A stretch of 5,498 nt of DNA from Negativicutes bacterium UBA1444 (GCA_002329525.1 DCTI01000066.1:44548-50045); one strand, 5' to 3'. Positions 1 to 5,498 are shown, numbered from the stretch's first letter. A program made the numbers and translations. The notes: generated by a model from the sequence alone, not told the origin.

Positions 1-2
1 CG

Positions 3-1163
3 CTGACGCCGGATGTGGAATTTTCGGCGGAAGACGCCTCCCGCAGCGACTGGGCCTTTTTGACCGAGGTCCTCGGTGTGGCCATCCGCGAGGGAGCGAC
101 GGTCGTCAACGTGCCCGATACCGTCGGCTATGCCATGCCGGACGAATTCGCCCGCCTGATCGCCCATGTCCGTCAGCATACGCCCGATATCGAGAAAGCA
201 ATCATCAGCGTCCATTGCCACGACGACCTCGGCATGGCCGCCGCCAATTCCATCGCCGCTGTCATGGCCGGCGCCGACCAGGTGGAGTGCACCATCAACG
301 GCCTCGGCGAGCGCGCCGGCAACGCCGCCCTGGAGGAAATCGCCATGGCCCTGGCCACCCGCCGCGAACATTTCGGCGTGGAGATCGGCCTGGATACCCG
401 CCAGATTTACCGGACCTCCCGCATTGTGCAGAATCTCACCGGCTTCACGCCGCCGCCGAACAAGGCGGTCATCGGCGACAACGCCTTCGCCCACGAGTCC
501 GGCATCCACCAGCACGGCGTGCTGAACAACTCCCTGACCTATGAAATCATGTGCCCGGAAAGCGTCGGCATCCAGCGCAACTCCCTGGTCCTCGGCAAAC
601 ACTCCGGCCGCCATGCCTTCGAAGAGCGCCTGCGCTCGCTGGGCCACGAGATCGCCCCGGAACAGATCAACGAGCTTTTCGTCCGGTTCAAGGAGCTGGC
701 GGACCGCAAGAAAACCGTGTTCGACCGCGATATCGAAGCCCTGGTCGGCCACAAGCCGGTCGCGGCGTTTGAACATTATCAGCTGGCCGGCCACCATGTG
801 GTCAGCGGCACCCAGGGTCCGGCGATGGCCTCGGTCCGGCTCGTCGAGGCCAACGGCAAGTCCTCCATCGAGCAGGCCGCGGTCGGCGACGGCCCGGTCA
901 ACGCCCTGTTCAACGCCATCGACGCCGCCGTCGGCTTTGCCCTGACCCTGAAGGACTACCAACTGAAGGCGGTCACGTCCGGGCAGGACGCCCTCGGCGA
1001 AGCGACCGCCTGGGTGGAATTCGACCAACAGGTCTTTGTCGGCCGCGGCCTCAGCACCGACGTGCTGGAAGCCAGCGCCCGCGCCTACGTGAACGCGATC
1101 AACAAAATGCTGGCCGCCTGCGGACGGCCCGTCGAAACTAAAATTGCAGCAGGAGGAATGTAA
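3..1163 (+). CDS. leuA: 2-isopropylmalate synthase, 5'-truncated
   Basis: LeuA condenses acetyl-CoA with 2-oxoisovalerate, the first committed step of leucine synthesis, in the cytoplasm. The gene is cut by the left window edge: the frame is already open at base 3 (LTPDVEFSAEDASRSD), so the GTG at 15 is an internal valine and not the start. About 386 residues remain of the roughly 510 usual for bacterial LeuA, so the first part of the TIM barrel is missing. Visible are the metal-binding HCHDDLG (213-233), the HMGL/LeuA signature NGLGERAGNAALEE (297-338), the linker motif HESGIHQHG (about 492-518) and LGKHSGRHAF. From roughly 745 to 1140 lies the C-terminal leucine-binding regulatory domain, so feedback inhibition by leucine is expected. 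The alternatives, homocitrate or citramalate synthase, fit less well because the whole run matches bacterial LeuA. I saw no AUA, AGA or AGG codons, and codons are GC-rich as in the first part of leuC. The leuC ribosome binding site overlaps its last codons. Confidence 0.96.
   Translation: MTPDVEFSAEDASRSDWAFLTEVLGVAIREGATVVNVPDTVGYAMPDEFARLIAHVRQHTPDIEKAIISVHCHDDLGMAAANSIAAVMAGADQVECTINGLGERAGNAALEEIAMALATRREHFGVEIGLDTRQIYRTSRIVQNLTGFTPPPNKAVIGDNAFAHESGIHQHGVLNNSLTYEIMCPESVGIQRNSLVLGKHSGRHAFEERLRSLGHEIAPEQINELFVRFKELADRKKTVFDRDIEALVGHKPVAAFEHYQLAGHHVVSGTQGPAMASVRLVEANGKSSIEQAAVGDGPVNALFNAIDAAVGFALTLKDYQLKAVTSGQDALGEATAWVEFDQQVFVGRGLSTDVLEASARAYVNAINKMLAACGRPVETKIAAGGM
1150..1156 (+). promoter_or_regulatory. 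Shine-Dalgarno of leuC inside the end of leuA
   Basis: The sequence CAGGAGG lies within the last codons of leuA, 12 bases before the leuC ATG at 1169. The spacing is slightly long but no better start exists nearby. The leuA stop (1161-1163) and leuC start are 5 bases apart, which implies one transcript and coupled translation. Confidence 0.7.
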
Positions 1164-1168
1164 GCAAC

Positions 1169-2410
1169 ATGGGAATGACGATGACCGAAAAGATTCTGGC
1201 GGCCCACGCCGGCTGCGAAAAGGTCGAACCGGGACAGTTGATCCGGGCCAAAGTCGACTTTTTGCTGGCCAACGACATCACCGGGCCGCAGGCCATCCCC
1301 GAGTTCGAAAAGATCGGCCGCCCGGTGTTCGATCCGGACAAGATCGCCCTGATCCCCGACCACTTCATCCCCAACAAGGACATCAAATCGGCCGAACAGG
1401 CCAAGGCCCTGCGGGATTTTGCCCGCCAGCACAACATCACCCACTATGTCGAAGTCGGCCGGATGGGCATCGAGCACGTCCTGCTGCCCGAAATGGGCTG
1501 GGTACGGCCCGGTGAAGTGATCATCGGCGCGGACTCCCACACCTGCACCTACGGCGCTTTCGGGGCATTCGGCACCGGGGTCGGGGCCACGGATATGGCG
1601 GAGATCTATTCCCGGGGGCGGCTGTGGTTCAAGGTGCCGGAGACTATAGCGGTGCGTCTCTCCGGCAGGAGCAGGCCCAATGTCTCGGCAAAGGACATCG
1701 CCCTTATGGTCATAGGCCAGTTGGGGGCGGACGGGGCCACATACAAGGCAGTGGAGTACATCGGGCCGGCGGCAGAGGCGCTCTCCATATCCGGGAGGAT
1801 GACGCTGTGCAACCTCGGCGTGGAGATGGGGGCCAAGGCGGCCATAGTCCCGCCGGACGAGAAGACTGAGCAGTTCTTGGCTGGCCGGGCCAGGCAGGCT
1901 TATCAGCCGGTTTATTCCGATCCGGAGTCATACGACCAGACTATAGAATATGATATCAGCGATCTGGAGCCGCAGGTGGCGGCTCCCTTCCGGGTGGACA
2001 ATGTCCGGCCCGCTTCTGAGTTAGCCGGTCTGCCCGTCGATCAGGTCTTCATCGGCACCTGCACCAACGGGCGGCTGGAGGACCTGGAGGCGGCAGCACG
2101 GATACTGAAGGGGCGGCAGGTCAAGGCCCGGACCCTGGTTATTCCCGCCTCGCGGCAGGTCCTGCTGGAGGCCCTGCAGAAGGAAATCATCCAGATCCTC
2201 GTCGAGGCCGGGGCCATGATCGGGCCGCCTGGATGCGGGCCGTGCCTGGGGGCGCACATGGGCGTTTTAGCAGAGGGAGAGGTCTGCGTCTCCACCTCCA
2301 ACCGCAACTTCCCAGGACGGATGGGCAAGGGCGGGCTGGTTTATCTGGCCAGCCCGGCCACGGCAGCGGCCTCTGCTCTGCAGGGATGCCTGGCGGTGCC
2401 GGAGAATTGA
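1169..2410 (+). CDS. leuC: 3-isopropylmalate dehydratase large subunit (mosaic composition)
   Basis: LeuC with LeuD isomerises 2-isopropylmalate to 3-isopropylmalate through a [4Fe-4S] cluster. The 413 residues match the short LeuC/HacA class (about 415-430) and have no frame break. Substrate-site block ADSHTCTYGA is at residues 121-130. Cluster cysteines are C298 (in GTCTNG), C356 and C359 (in GCGPC), and the NRNFPGRMG block lies near the C-terminus. The start is supported by the AGGAGG site and the typical MGMTMTEKILAAHAG beginning. The oddity is composition. Codons 1-130 contain no AUA or AGG and use GAA:GAG 8:2. After about codon 145 there are six AUA, several AGG and GAA:GAG 2:17, as counted by hand. 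The first part fits the leuA upstream, the second the archaeal-looking PHP gene downstream. In a methanogen the 3' part could come from leuC or from its paralogue hacA (homoaconitase of coenzyme B synthesis), so specificity of that half is uncertain. No leuD follows. Confidence 0.93.
   Translation: MGMTMTEKILAAHAGCEKVEPGQLIRAKVDFLLANDITGPQAIPEFEKIGRPVFDPDKIALIPDHFIPNKDIKSAEQAKALRDFARQHNITHYVEVGRMGIEHVLLPEMGWVRPGEVIIGADSHTCTYGAFGAFGTGVGATDMAEIYSRGRLWFKVPETIAVRLSGRSRPNVSAKDIALMVIGQLGADGATYKAVEYIGPAAEALSISGRMTLCNLGVEMGAKAAIVPPDEKTEQFLAGRARQAYQPVYSDPESYDQTIEYDISDLEPQVAAPFRVDNVRPASELAGLPVDQVFIGTCTNGRLEDLEAAARILKGRQVKARTLVIPASRQVLLEALQKEIIQILVEAGAMIGPPGCGPCLGAHMGVLAEGEVCVSTSNRNFPGRMGKGGLVYLASPATAAASALQGCLAVPEN
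1556..1646. other. Compositional breakpoint inside leuC
   Basis: Glycine codons are almost all GGC or GGA/GGT with a single GGG up to codon 130, then GGG dominates from 1562. The first AUA codon is at 1646 and the first AGG at 1667; neither codon occurs in leuA or in leuC before this. The switch coincides with the conserved substrate-site block of LeuC, where two unrelated leuC genes share most identity. This is what a homologous recombination junction or an assembly misjoin would look like. The exact base cannot be placed from composition alone. Confidence 0.75.
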
Positions 2411-2423
2411 AATACCCTAAAGT

Positions 2424-2430
2424 AAGGAGG
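2424..2430 (+). promoter_or_regulatory. Strong Shine-Dalgarno of the PHP gene
   Basis: AAGGAGG sits 10 bases before the ATG at 2441 and fixes that start. It lies within the 30-base gap after the leuC stop, where I see no promoter, so the PHP gene is probably read through from leuC. Confidence 0.75.
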
Positions 2431-2440
2431 GCGGGCCAGG

Positions 2441-3106
2441 ATGAGATTTGATCTGCATGTTCATTCTAACTGCTCAGACGGGCAGGACAGCGTGGAGGCC
2501 GTTCTCCAGGCTGCCCTCCGGCGGGGCCTCTTCGGCCTGTCCATAACCGATCATGATACCCTGGGGGGCTCGCAGAGGGCCTTGAAGGTGATCCGGGAGG
2601 AGAGGCTGGATCTGGTGCTCATCCCCGGAGCGGAGGTCACCACATCCGAGGGGCATCTGCTCTGTCTGGGAATAGAGGAGCTGCCGCCCCGAGGATTGAG
2701 CCCGGAGGAGACGGCGGACCTGGCCCGGGAACAGGGGGGGATAGCCATTGTGCCCCATCCCTATCATCCCTTCCGCCACGCCATCGGACGGATTCCCGAC
2801 TGCGACGCTGTAGAGGTCTACAACTCAAAGCATCTATTCGGCATAGCCAATGCCCGGGCCAGGATGGGAGCACGGCACAGGCACCTGCCCATGGTGGCCG
2901 GCTCGGACTCCCACTATGCAGCCACCGTAGGGCTGGGTGTGACGGACATCCAGGCCTCGGATGCTGAGGAGGCGGTGGCAGCTATACGTGAGGGGCGGAC
3001 GCGGATTGTGGGCAAGCGGACCCATCCCAAGTTCTTCATTGGGAATACGGTGCAGTCGATATGCGTGATTGTGAGGAGAGGGGTGAGGAGAAGGGGAAAA
3101 ATATAG
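2441..3106 (+). CDS. PHP-domain metal-dependent phosphoesterase
   Basis: This is a stand-alone PHP-fold hydrolase of 221 residues, close to the size of short PHP proteins that act on phosphomonoesters such as nucleotide phosphates; the true substrate cannot be read from the sequence. The metal-site motifs are complete and in order: HVHSNCSDG with H6, H8 and D13; TDHDT with H38; GAEVTT with E65, then H72; VPHPYHP with H106; VEVYN near 125; and GSDSH with D156 and H158. No polymerase, histidinol-phosphatase or helicase domain is attached. It is soluble, with no signal peptide. It follows leuC by 30 bases and is probably co-transcribed in its genome of origin. A histidine-biosynthesis role (HisK-like histidinol phosphatase) is possible for this fold but nothing here supports it. 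Codon use (AUA, AGG, GGG, GAG) matches the 3' part of leuC. The C-terminus ends in a basic tail made by a duplicated four-codon unit. Confidence 0.9.
   Translation: MRFDLHVHSNCSDGQDSVEAVLQAALRRGLFGLSITDHDTLGGSQRALKVIREERLDLVLIPGAEVTTSEGHLLCLGIEELPPRGLSPEETADLAREQGGIAIVPHPYHPFRHAIGRIPDCDAVEVYNSKHLFGIANARARMGARHRHLPMVAGSDSHYAATVGLGVTDIQASDAEEAVAAIREGRTRIVGKRTHPKFFIGNTVQSICVIVRRGVRRRGKI
3071..3094 (+). repeat. 12-bp tandem duplication in the PHP gene tail
   Basis: Two adjacent 12-base units, GTGAGGAGAGGG and GTGAGGAGAAGG, differ at one base and encode VRRG and VRRR (residues 211-218). The unit length keeps the frame. It gives the protein a short arginine-rich end just before the stop codon. Confidence 0.7.
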
Positions 3107-3157
3107 TAGCCAGGAGTTGTCAGAATTCTTTGCTAAGAAAGCGGATGTGTTTGCTGC

Positions 3158-3168
3158 ATATTATATTA
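3158..3168 (+). promoter_or_regulatory. Putative archaeal TATA box upstream of the pentapeptide gene
   Basis: The AT-only run ATATTATATTA lies 17-27 bases before the ATG at 3185. If it is a TATA box, transcription would begin at or just beyond the ATG, which suggests a leaderless or nearly leaderless mRNA. This fits the lack of any Shine-Dalgarno before the ATG. No clear BRE is visible and the surrounding gap is AT-rich, so the call is tentative. The gap 3107-3184 shows nothing else. Confidence 0.4.
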
Positions 3169-3184
3169 TGTAGGTTTCTGCAAG

Positions 3185-4363
3185 ATGATAAAAGATAATC
3201 AAGATCAAGATACATTGAAAGAAATCGCCTCTGTGGAAATTATTGCTAAAATTGAGAAGGGCGAAACTATCGATTTGGATCATGTCAGAATCCTGGGAGA
3301 CTTGAATATCTCCAAGCTAAATTTAGCATCAAAAACTATAGAAAGAACAGATCTAGAAATAAATTCGTTAGGTTTGGAGAATAATATACTTATTATAAAT
3401 TCTATTATAAAAGTTAGAAATTCAGAAATCCTTGGTATCTCAAACTTTAGCGAATTAGCGTTTTCTGAGGAGTTTGATTTTTCCGGATCTGAGTTCAAAG
3501 GGATTGCTGATTTCAGAGGAGCAAAATTCTATGGGCCAACAGACTTCTCCGAGACGAGTTTCAGCAAAGAAGCCCTTTTCGATGGATCTGAATTCTCAGG
3601 AGGAGCTCAATTTGAAGGATGCCAGTTCATCGGATGGGCAGAATTTATAGGATCTAGAATAATGGGAATTGCTCAATTTAGACGATGTATGTTTAGTGGT
3701 AAAGCTGATTTTTTAAAGTCCCAATTTAGCGAATATAAAGTTGACTTCAGCGAATCCGAATTCAAAGGAGATACTTTTTTTACAAGATGCATCTTTAGCG
3801 AGGATGCATATTTCATCCGTTGTGTCTTTAATGGAAATATTGACTTTGGGAGATCACAATTTGATGGTGACCTTTTAACATTTAAGGATTCAAAATTCCT
3901 GGATCCAAAATCTCAAGAGGATGCGTGCAGAAGGGCTAAGAATGTCTCTGAAAAGAATGGTGATAAAGAAGCGGCAGGTTACCATTTCTATCGAGAGATG
4001 GATGCCAGGAGAAAGCAAAAACCATTTTATTTACGATATCCAGAATTTGTATTTGTACAGATGATGTTTGGCTATGGAGTTCATCCATGGTGGCTCCTGA
4101 CTTGGTGGGGCATAATAGTCACTGCATTTGGTTTTTTATATTGGATCACGAATGGAATTGAGGCTGCGACCTTATCAGAATGTATTAAGTTCAGTTTTGC
4201 TACAGCTATCGCACCAGGATATATTGCTTCCGTTATTAATCCAGGAAATATCGGATATGTCCTCATCCCCAAATATCATGGAATAGCGATGGCAGAGACA
4301 ATATTTGGAACATTATTATGGGCAGCTTTCATAGCGACTTTTGCCAGGAAGTACATGAAATAA
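3185..4363 (+). CDS. Pentapeptide-repeat protein with C-terminal membrane/pore-like region
   Basis: Function is unknown. Residues 1-90 form an N-terminal segment (GDLNISKLNL and IERTDLEIN). Residues about 93-238 are a pentapeptide-repeat right-handed beta-helix: phenylalanines recur with alternating spacing of 5 and 6 residues (for example F104, F110, F115, F121, F126, F132, F137, F143, F148, F154), the 11-residue form often assigned to Pentapeptide_3. Spacing is 7 at F181-F188 and F226-F233. A charged linker follows (FYREMDARRKQKPFY, 268-282), then GYGVHPWW, a membrane segment at about 303-321, a loop with FATAIAPGY (338-346), and a second membrane segment at about 367-386 ending FARKYMK. 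This 2-TM plus re-entrant-loop layout resembles an ion-channel pore, but the potassium filter TxGYG is absent. I recall similar proteins in methanosarcinal archaea. The ATG is the only start in frame after the stop at 3134. Base composition is far more AT-rich than both neighbours, suggesting separate acquisition or different selection. Confidence 0.82.
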   Translation: MIKDNQDQDTLKEIASVEIIAKIEKGETIDLDHVRILGDLNISKLNLASKTIERTDLEINSLGLENNILIINSIIKVRNSEILGISNFSELAFSEEFDFSGSEFKGIADFRGAKFYGPTDFSETSFSKEALFDGSEFSGGAQFEGCQFIGWAEFIGSRIMGIAQFRRCMFSGKADFLKSQFSEYKVDFSESEFKGDTFFTRCIFSEDAYFIRCVFNGNIDFGRSQFDGDLLTFKDSKFLDPKSQEDACRRAKNVSEKNGDKEAAGYHFYREMDARRKQKPFYLRYPEFVFVQMMFGYGVHPWWLLTWWGIIVTAFGFLYWITNGIEAATLSECIKFSFATAIAPGYIASVINPGNIGYVLIPKYHGIAMAETIFGTLLWAAFIATFARKYMK

Positions 4364-4465
4364 AATTATAATAATTACAAAATAGATAATCTAAAGATAG
4401 GCCAGCCAATTCAGGTCCGTCCCCAAAAAATTTCGCAATTGTCTTCCCATTGCCCCTTTCCTTCC
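4364..4465. other. Convergent intergenic gap with AT-rich and repeat-like parts
   Basis: This 102-base gap separates the 3' ends of two converging genes. Positions 4364-4400 are very AT-rich and continue the composition of the pentapeptide gene; 4401 onward resembles the DUF63 side. The string GGTCCGTCCCC (4414-4424) is reminiscent of short dispersed repeats I recall from anaerobe genomes, but only one copy is present here, so I cannot call it a repeat. Confidence 0.4.
4425..4430 (-). terminator. Possible oligo-T terminator of the DUF63 gene
   Basis: On the minus strand a run of six T lies 36 bases past the DUF63 stop, after a purine-rich stretch. Archaeal terminators are often simple T-runs without a hairpin. 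Six T is short, so this is weak support. Confidence 0.3.
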
Positions 4466-5290
4466 TCACACCCCAAGTGCCAGCCTCAGCGTGTTTCTCA
4501 CCGCCGGGGCCAGCCCCAGGGTGATCAATGTCAGGCGCGTCAGGTTTCGCAGAGATGGCTCCTCCAGAGATCGGTCGATCATATAGAGCACCGGCAAAAG
4601 CACTGCCAGCTTGAGGGGGAACATGACTGCCGCCGTTCCCGCCAGATCTATGAGATATGTGGGCAGCACATGCTTCTCATGATAGAAAAACCAGTCCACC
4701 CCCAGGTAGGTGGAGCTGGCATCCAGCATATGGGCATAGAGGATCATGCGGGTGAATTTGTCCTTTAGGAATCCCAGCCATGAGACATGCTGCCCTAGAA
4801 GGATGATGCCACCCGCCAGGCCAGAGCCCATGAGAAAGACGGCGGGAATGACCCAAAAATTTTGCCATCCGCGGGTGGAGAGCAGGGCCAGGTTCAAGGC
4901 CGTCCAGATAAATCCCATGGCGGCATAGCGGGAGTAGAACCCATCCTTCCAGATCCGACTGGTGATAAAGAGACTGGCAGCTGTGACCAGGAAAACCAGG
5001 AAGAATATCAGCGGGGTGATGAGCAGATACCTCCAGGGGGCAGCCACCATATCCGCATCCTCTATCACCCTCAGGCTGGAGCCGGCCAGGATGTAGGGCA
5101 GGGTATAGGCCACCAGCCGCCCGTCTGCGGCAATCCCGGCGCGTCCCAGCAGCCTGATCAATCCCAGCACGGCCAATCCCAGGATCAGGGCCCAAGTGAT
5201 GGTATCCACTGGATTGTAGCTGGTATCATAGATGATGGGATCTATGTAATATCTCTGGATGAATGCGGAAAGGGCTGATAGCTCATTCAC
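4466..5290 (-). CDS. DUF63 family multi-pass membrane protein
   Basis: A 274-residue hydrophobic protein of the euryarchaeal DUF63 family, whose function is unknown. Recognition rests on the N-terminal YYIDPI and SYNPVDT motif (residues 14-30), YILAGSSLRVIEDAD (66-80), and HMLDASSTYLG followed by YHEKHVLP (187-210), with H187, D190, E205 and H207 in or next to membrane segments. Hydrophobic segments lie near 32-48, 58-72, 89-110, 122-139, 146-168, 210-237 and 252-270. There is no signal peptide. The start is GTG at 5290: it is the only usable start after an in-frame TGA about 48 bases upstream, with a weak GGTGGTG site 8 bases before it. Length is normal for the family. The gene converges on the pentapeptide gene and is divergent from the next + strand gene. 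Its GC-rich, AGG- and AUA-using codons match the PHP gene and the 3' half of leuC. Confidence 0.88.
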   Translation of the reverse strand: MNELSALSAFIQRYYIDPIIYDTSYNPVDTITWALILGLAVLGLIRLLGRAGIAADGRLVAYTLPYILAGSSLRVIEDADMVAAPWRYLLITPLIFFLVFLVTAASLFITSRIWKDGFYSRYAAMGFIWTALNLALLSTRGWQNFWVIPAVFLMGSGLAGGIILLGQHVSWLGFLKDKFTRMILYAHMLDASSTYLGVDWFFYHEKHVLPTYLIDLAGTAAVMFPLKLAVLLPVLYMIDRSLEEPSLRNLTRLTLITLGLAPAVRNTLRLALGV

Positions 5291-5298
5291 AGATTTTG

Positions 5299-5305
5299 CA
5301 CCACC
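5299..5305 (-). promoter_or_regulatory. Weak Shine-Dalgarno before the GTG start of the DUF63 gene
   Basis: GGTGGTG on the minus strand is 8 bases from the GTG at 5290-5288. It is a partial match only, but it supports the sole available start. Confidence 0.4.
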
Positions 5306-5338
5306 ATCGTCATCACTGTCTTCACCCCTATTTCAGGA

Positions 5339-5389
5339 GTTTGAGTGCCTCTTATGTTTGAATTCCTCTAAAGTTTGAATGCCTCTTAT
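5339..5389. repeat. Three contiguous 17-bp direct repeats
   Basis: Units GTTTGAGTGCCTCTTAT (5339-5355), GTTTGAATTCCTCTAAA (5356-5372) and GTTTGAATGCCTCTTAT (5373-5389) abut with no spacer. Units 1 and 3 differ at one base, units 2 and 3 at three. They lie 49 bases upstream of the DUF63 start and 35 bases upstream of the TATA box of the rightward gene. Tandem sites of this size in a divergent control region suggest binding of a regulator to consecutive helical faces (17 bp is about 1.6 turns). No spacers are present, so this is not a CRISPR array. The function is inferred only. Confidence 0.8.
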
Positions 5390-5400
5390 TTATCATTGAA

Positions 5401-5418
5401 TGGGGCGGCTGGGGCGGC
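5401..5418 (+). repeat. Perfect 9-bp G-rich duplication
   Basis: TGGGGCGGC occurs twice back to back, followed by GG. The run holds several short G-tracts just upstream of the BRE/TATA element and contrasts with the AT-rich bases on both sides. Confidence 0.7.
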
Positions 5419-5432
5419 GGAAAGTATTTATA
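5418..5432 (+). promoter_or_regulatory. Archaeal BRE/TATA promoter for the rightward gene
   Basis: CGGAAAG followed directly by TATTTATA (5425-5432) matches the layout of an archaeal TFB-recognition element next to a TATA box. Transcription would be expected to begin near 5455, giving a leader of about 30 bases before the ATG at 5487. It is the best promoter in the window. Confidence 0.65.
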
Positions 5433-5475
5433 GGGCAAAAGGAGATGGAAAGCTGTCCATTTTCTGATTTTAATT

Positions 5476-5480
5476 GAGGT
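5476..5480 (+). promoter_or_regulatory. Shine-Dalgarno of the edge gene
   Basis: GAGGT lies 6 bases before the ATG at 5487, an appropriate spacing, and follows the predicted start of transcription. Confidence 0.5.
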
Positions 5481-5486
5481 AATTAA

Positions 5487-5498
5487 ATGGTCGAGGTG
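5487..5498 (+). CDS. Start of an unidentified gene, cut by the window edge
   Basis: Only ATG GTC GAG GTG (MVEV) is present, so no product can be named. The call rests on the ordered BRE/TATA, leader and Shine-Dalgarno upstream. The gene would be divergent from the DUF63 gene and share its 196-base control region. Confidence 0.45.

Noticed and set aside
15..17. GTG at 15 as the start of leuA
   Set aside because: The frame is open upstream to base 3 and encodes LTPDVEFSAEDA-type sequence expected inside LeuA; the catalytic N-terminus is missing.
1085..1540. Open frame of 151 codons on the minus strand across the leuA-leuC junction
   Set aside because: It is a shadow of GC-rich coding sequence opposite two well-supported genes, with no recognisable domain.
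2131..2220. A second switch back to bacterial-like codons within leuC
   Set aside because: A short run has ATC and one GAA but is too short to distinguish from chance, and GAG and GGG return at once.
3107..3184. tRNA or small RNA between the PHP and pentapeptide genes
   Set aside because: No cloverleaf arms, CCA end or stable hairpin could be found in these 78 bases.
4091..4363. Calling the pentapeptide protein a potassium channel
   Set aside because: The TxGYG filter is absent, so only a pore-like layout can be claimed.
4403..4435. Repeat or IS remnant around GGTCCGTCCCC
   Set aside because: It has one copy in the window, no good hairpin and no transposase; the resemblance to dispersed repeats is from memory only.
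4439..5278. Plus-strand open frames opposite the DUF63 gene
   Set aside because: Their translations are low-complexity, rich in Gln, Gly, Pro and His, and mirror the clearly conserved minus-strand membrane protein.
5339..5389. CRISPR array
   Set aside because: The repeats are 17 bp, contiguous and without spacers; no cas gene is present.

Overview
The window looks like two genomes joined inside one gene. Positions 1 to about 1560 are GC-rich and read as a bacterial leucine operon: the 3' three quarters of leuA (2-isopropylmalate synthase), then, 5 bases later, the start of leuC. From about 1560-1650 onward codon choice changes abruptly within the uninterrupted leuC frame: AUA and AGG codons appear, and GAG replaces GAA. 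The genes that follow look euryarchaeal, most likely from a methanogen of the Methanothrix/Methanosarcina kind. The evidence for archaea is a DUF63 membrane protein, a pentapeptide-repeat membrane protein of a type I associate with methanosarcinal archaea, and a BRE/TATA-type promoter near the right edge. No marker gene fixes the species.

Layout: leuA (partial, +), leuC (+, complete and in frame but compositionally mosaic), a stand-alone PHP-domain phosphoesterase (+, 30 bases after leuC with a strong Shine-Dalgarno), a much more AT-rich gene for a pentapeptide-repeat protein with a C-terminal membrane/pore-like region (+), a convergent 102-base gap, a DUF63 multi-pass membrane protein (-, GTG start), and a divergent intergenic region of about 196 bases. 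That last region holds three contiguous 17-bp direct repeats, a perfect 9-bp G-rich duplication, a BRE/TATA promoter and the first four codons of a new + strand gene cut by the window edge.

LeuA and LeuC catalyse successive steps of leucine synthesis; LeuC also needs the small subunit LeuD, which is not in the window. The PHP protein could be co-transcribed with leuC in the archaeal source. The pentapeptide and DUF63 genes show no functional link to leucine synthesis.

The main result is the break inside leuC. It lies in the family's most conserved block (around ADSHTCTYGA), where either homologous recombination or a false assembly join would be expected. I cannot separate these from sequence alone; I consider a metagenome assembly chimera the more economical explanation. 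The most interesting candidate regulatory structure is the 17-bp triple repeat. I found no defence system, CRISPR array, RNA gene or insertion sequence.
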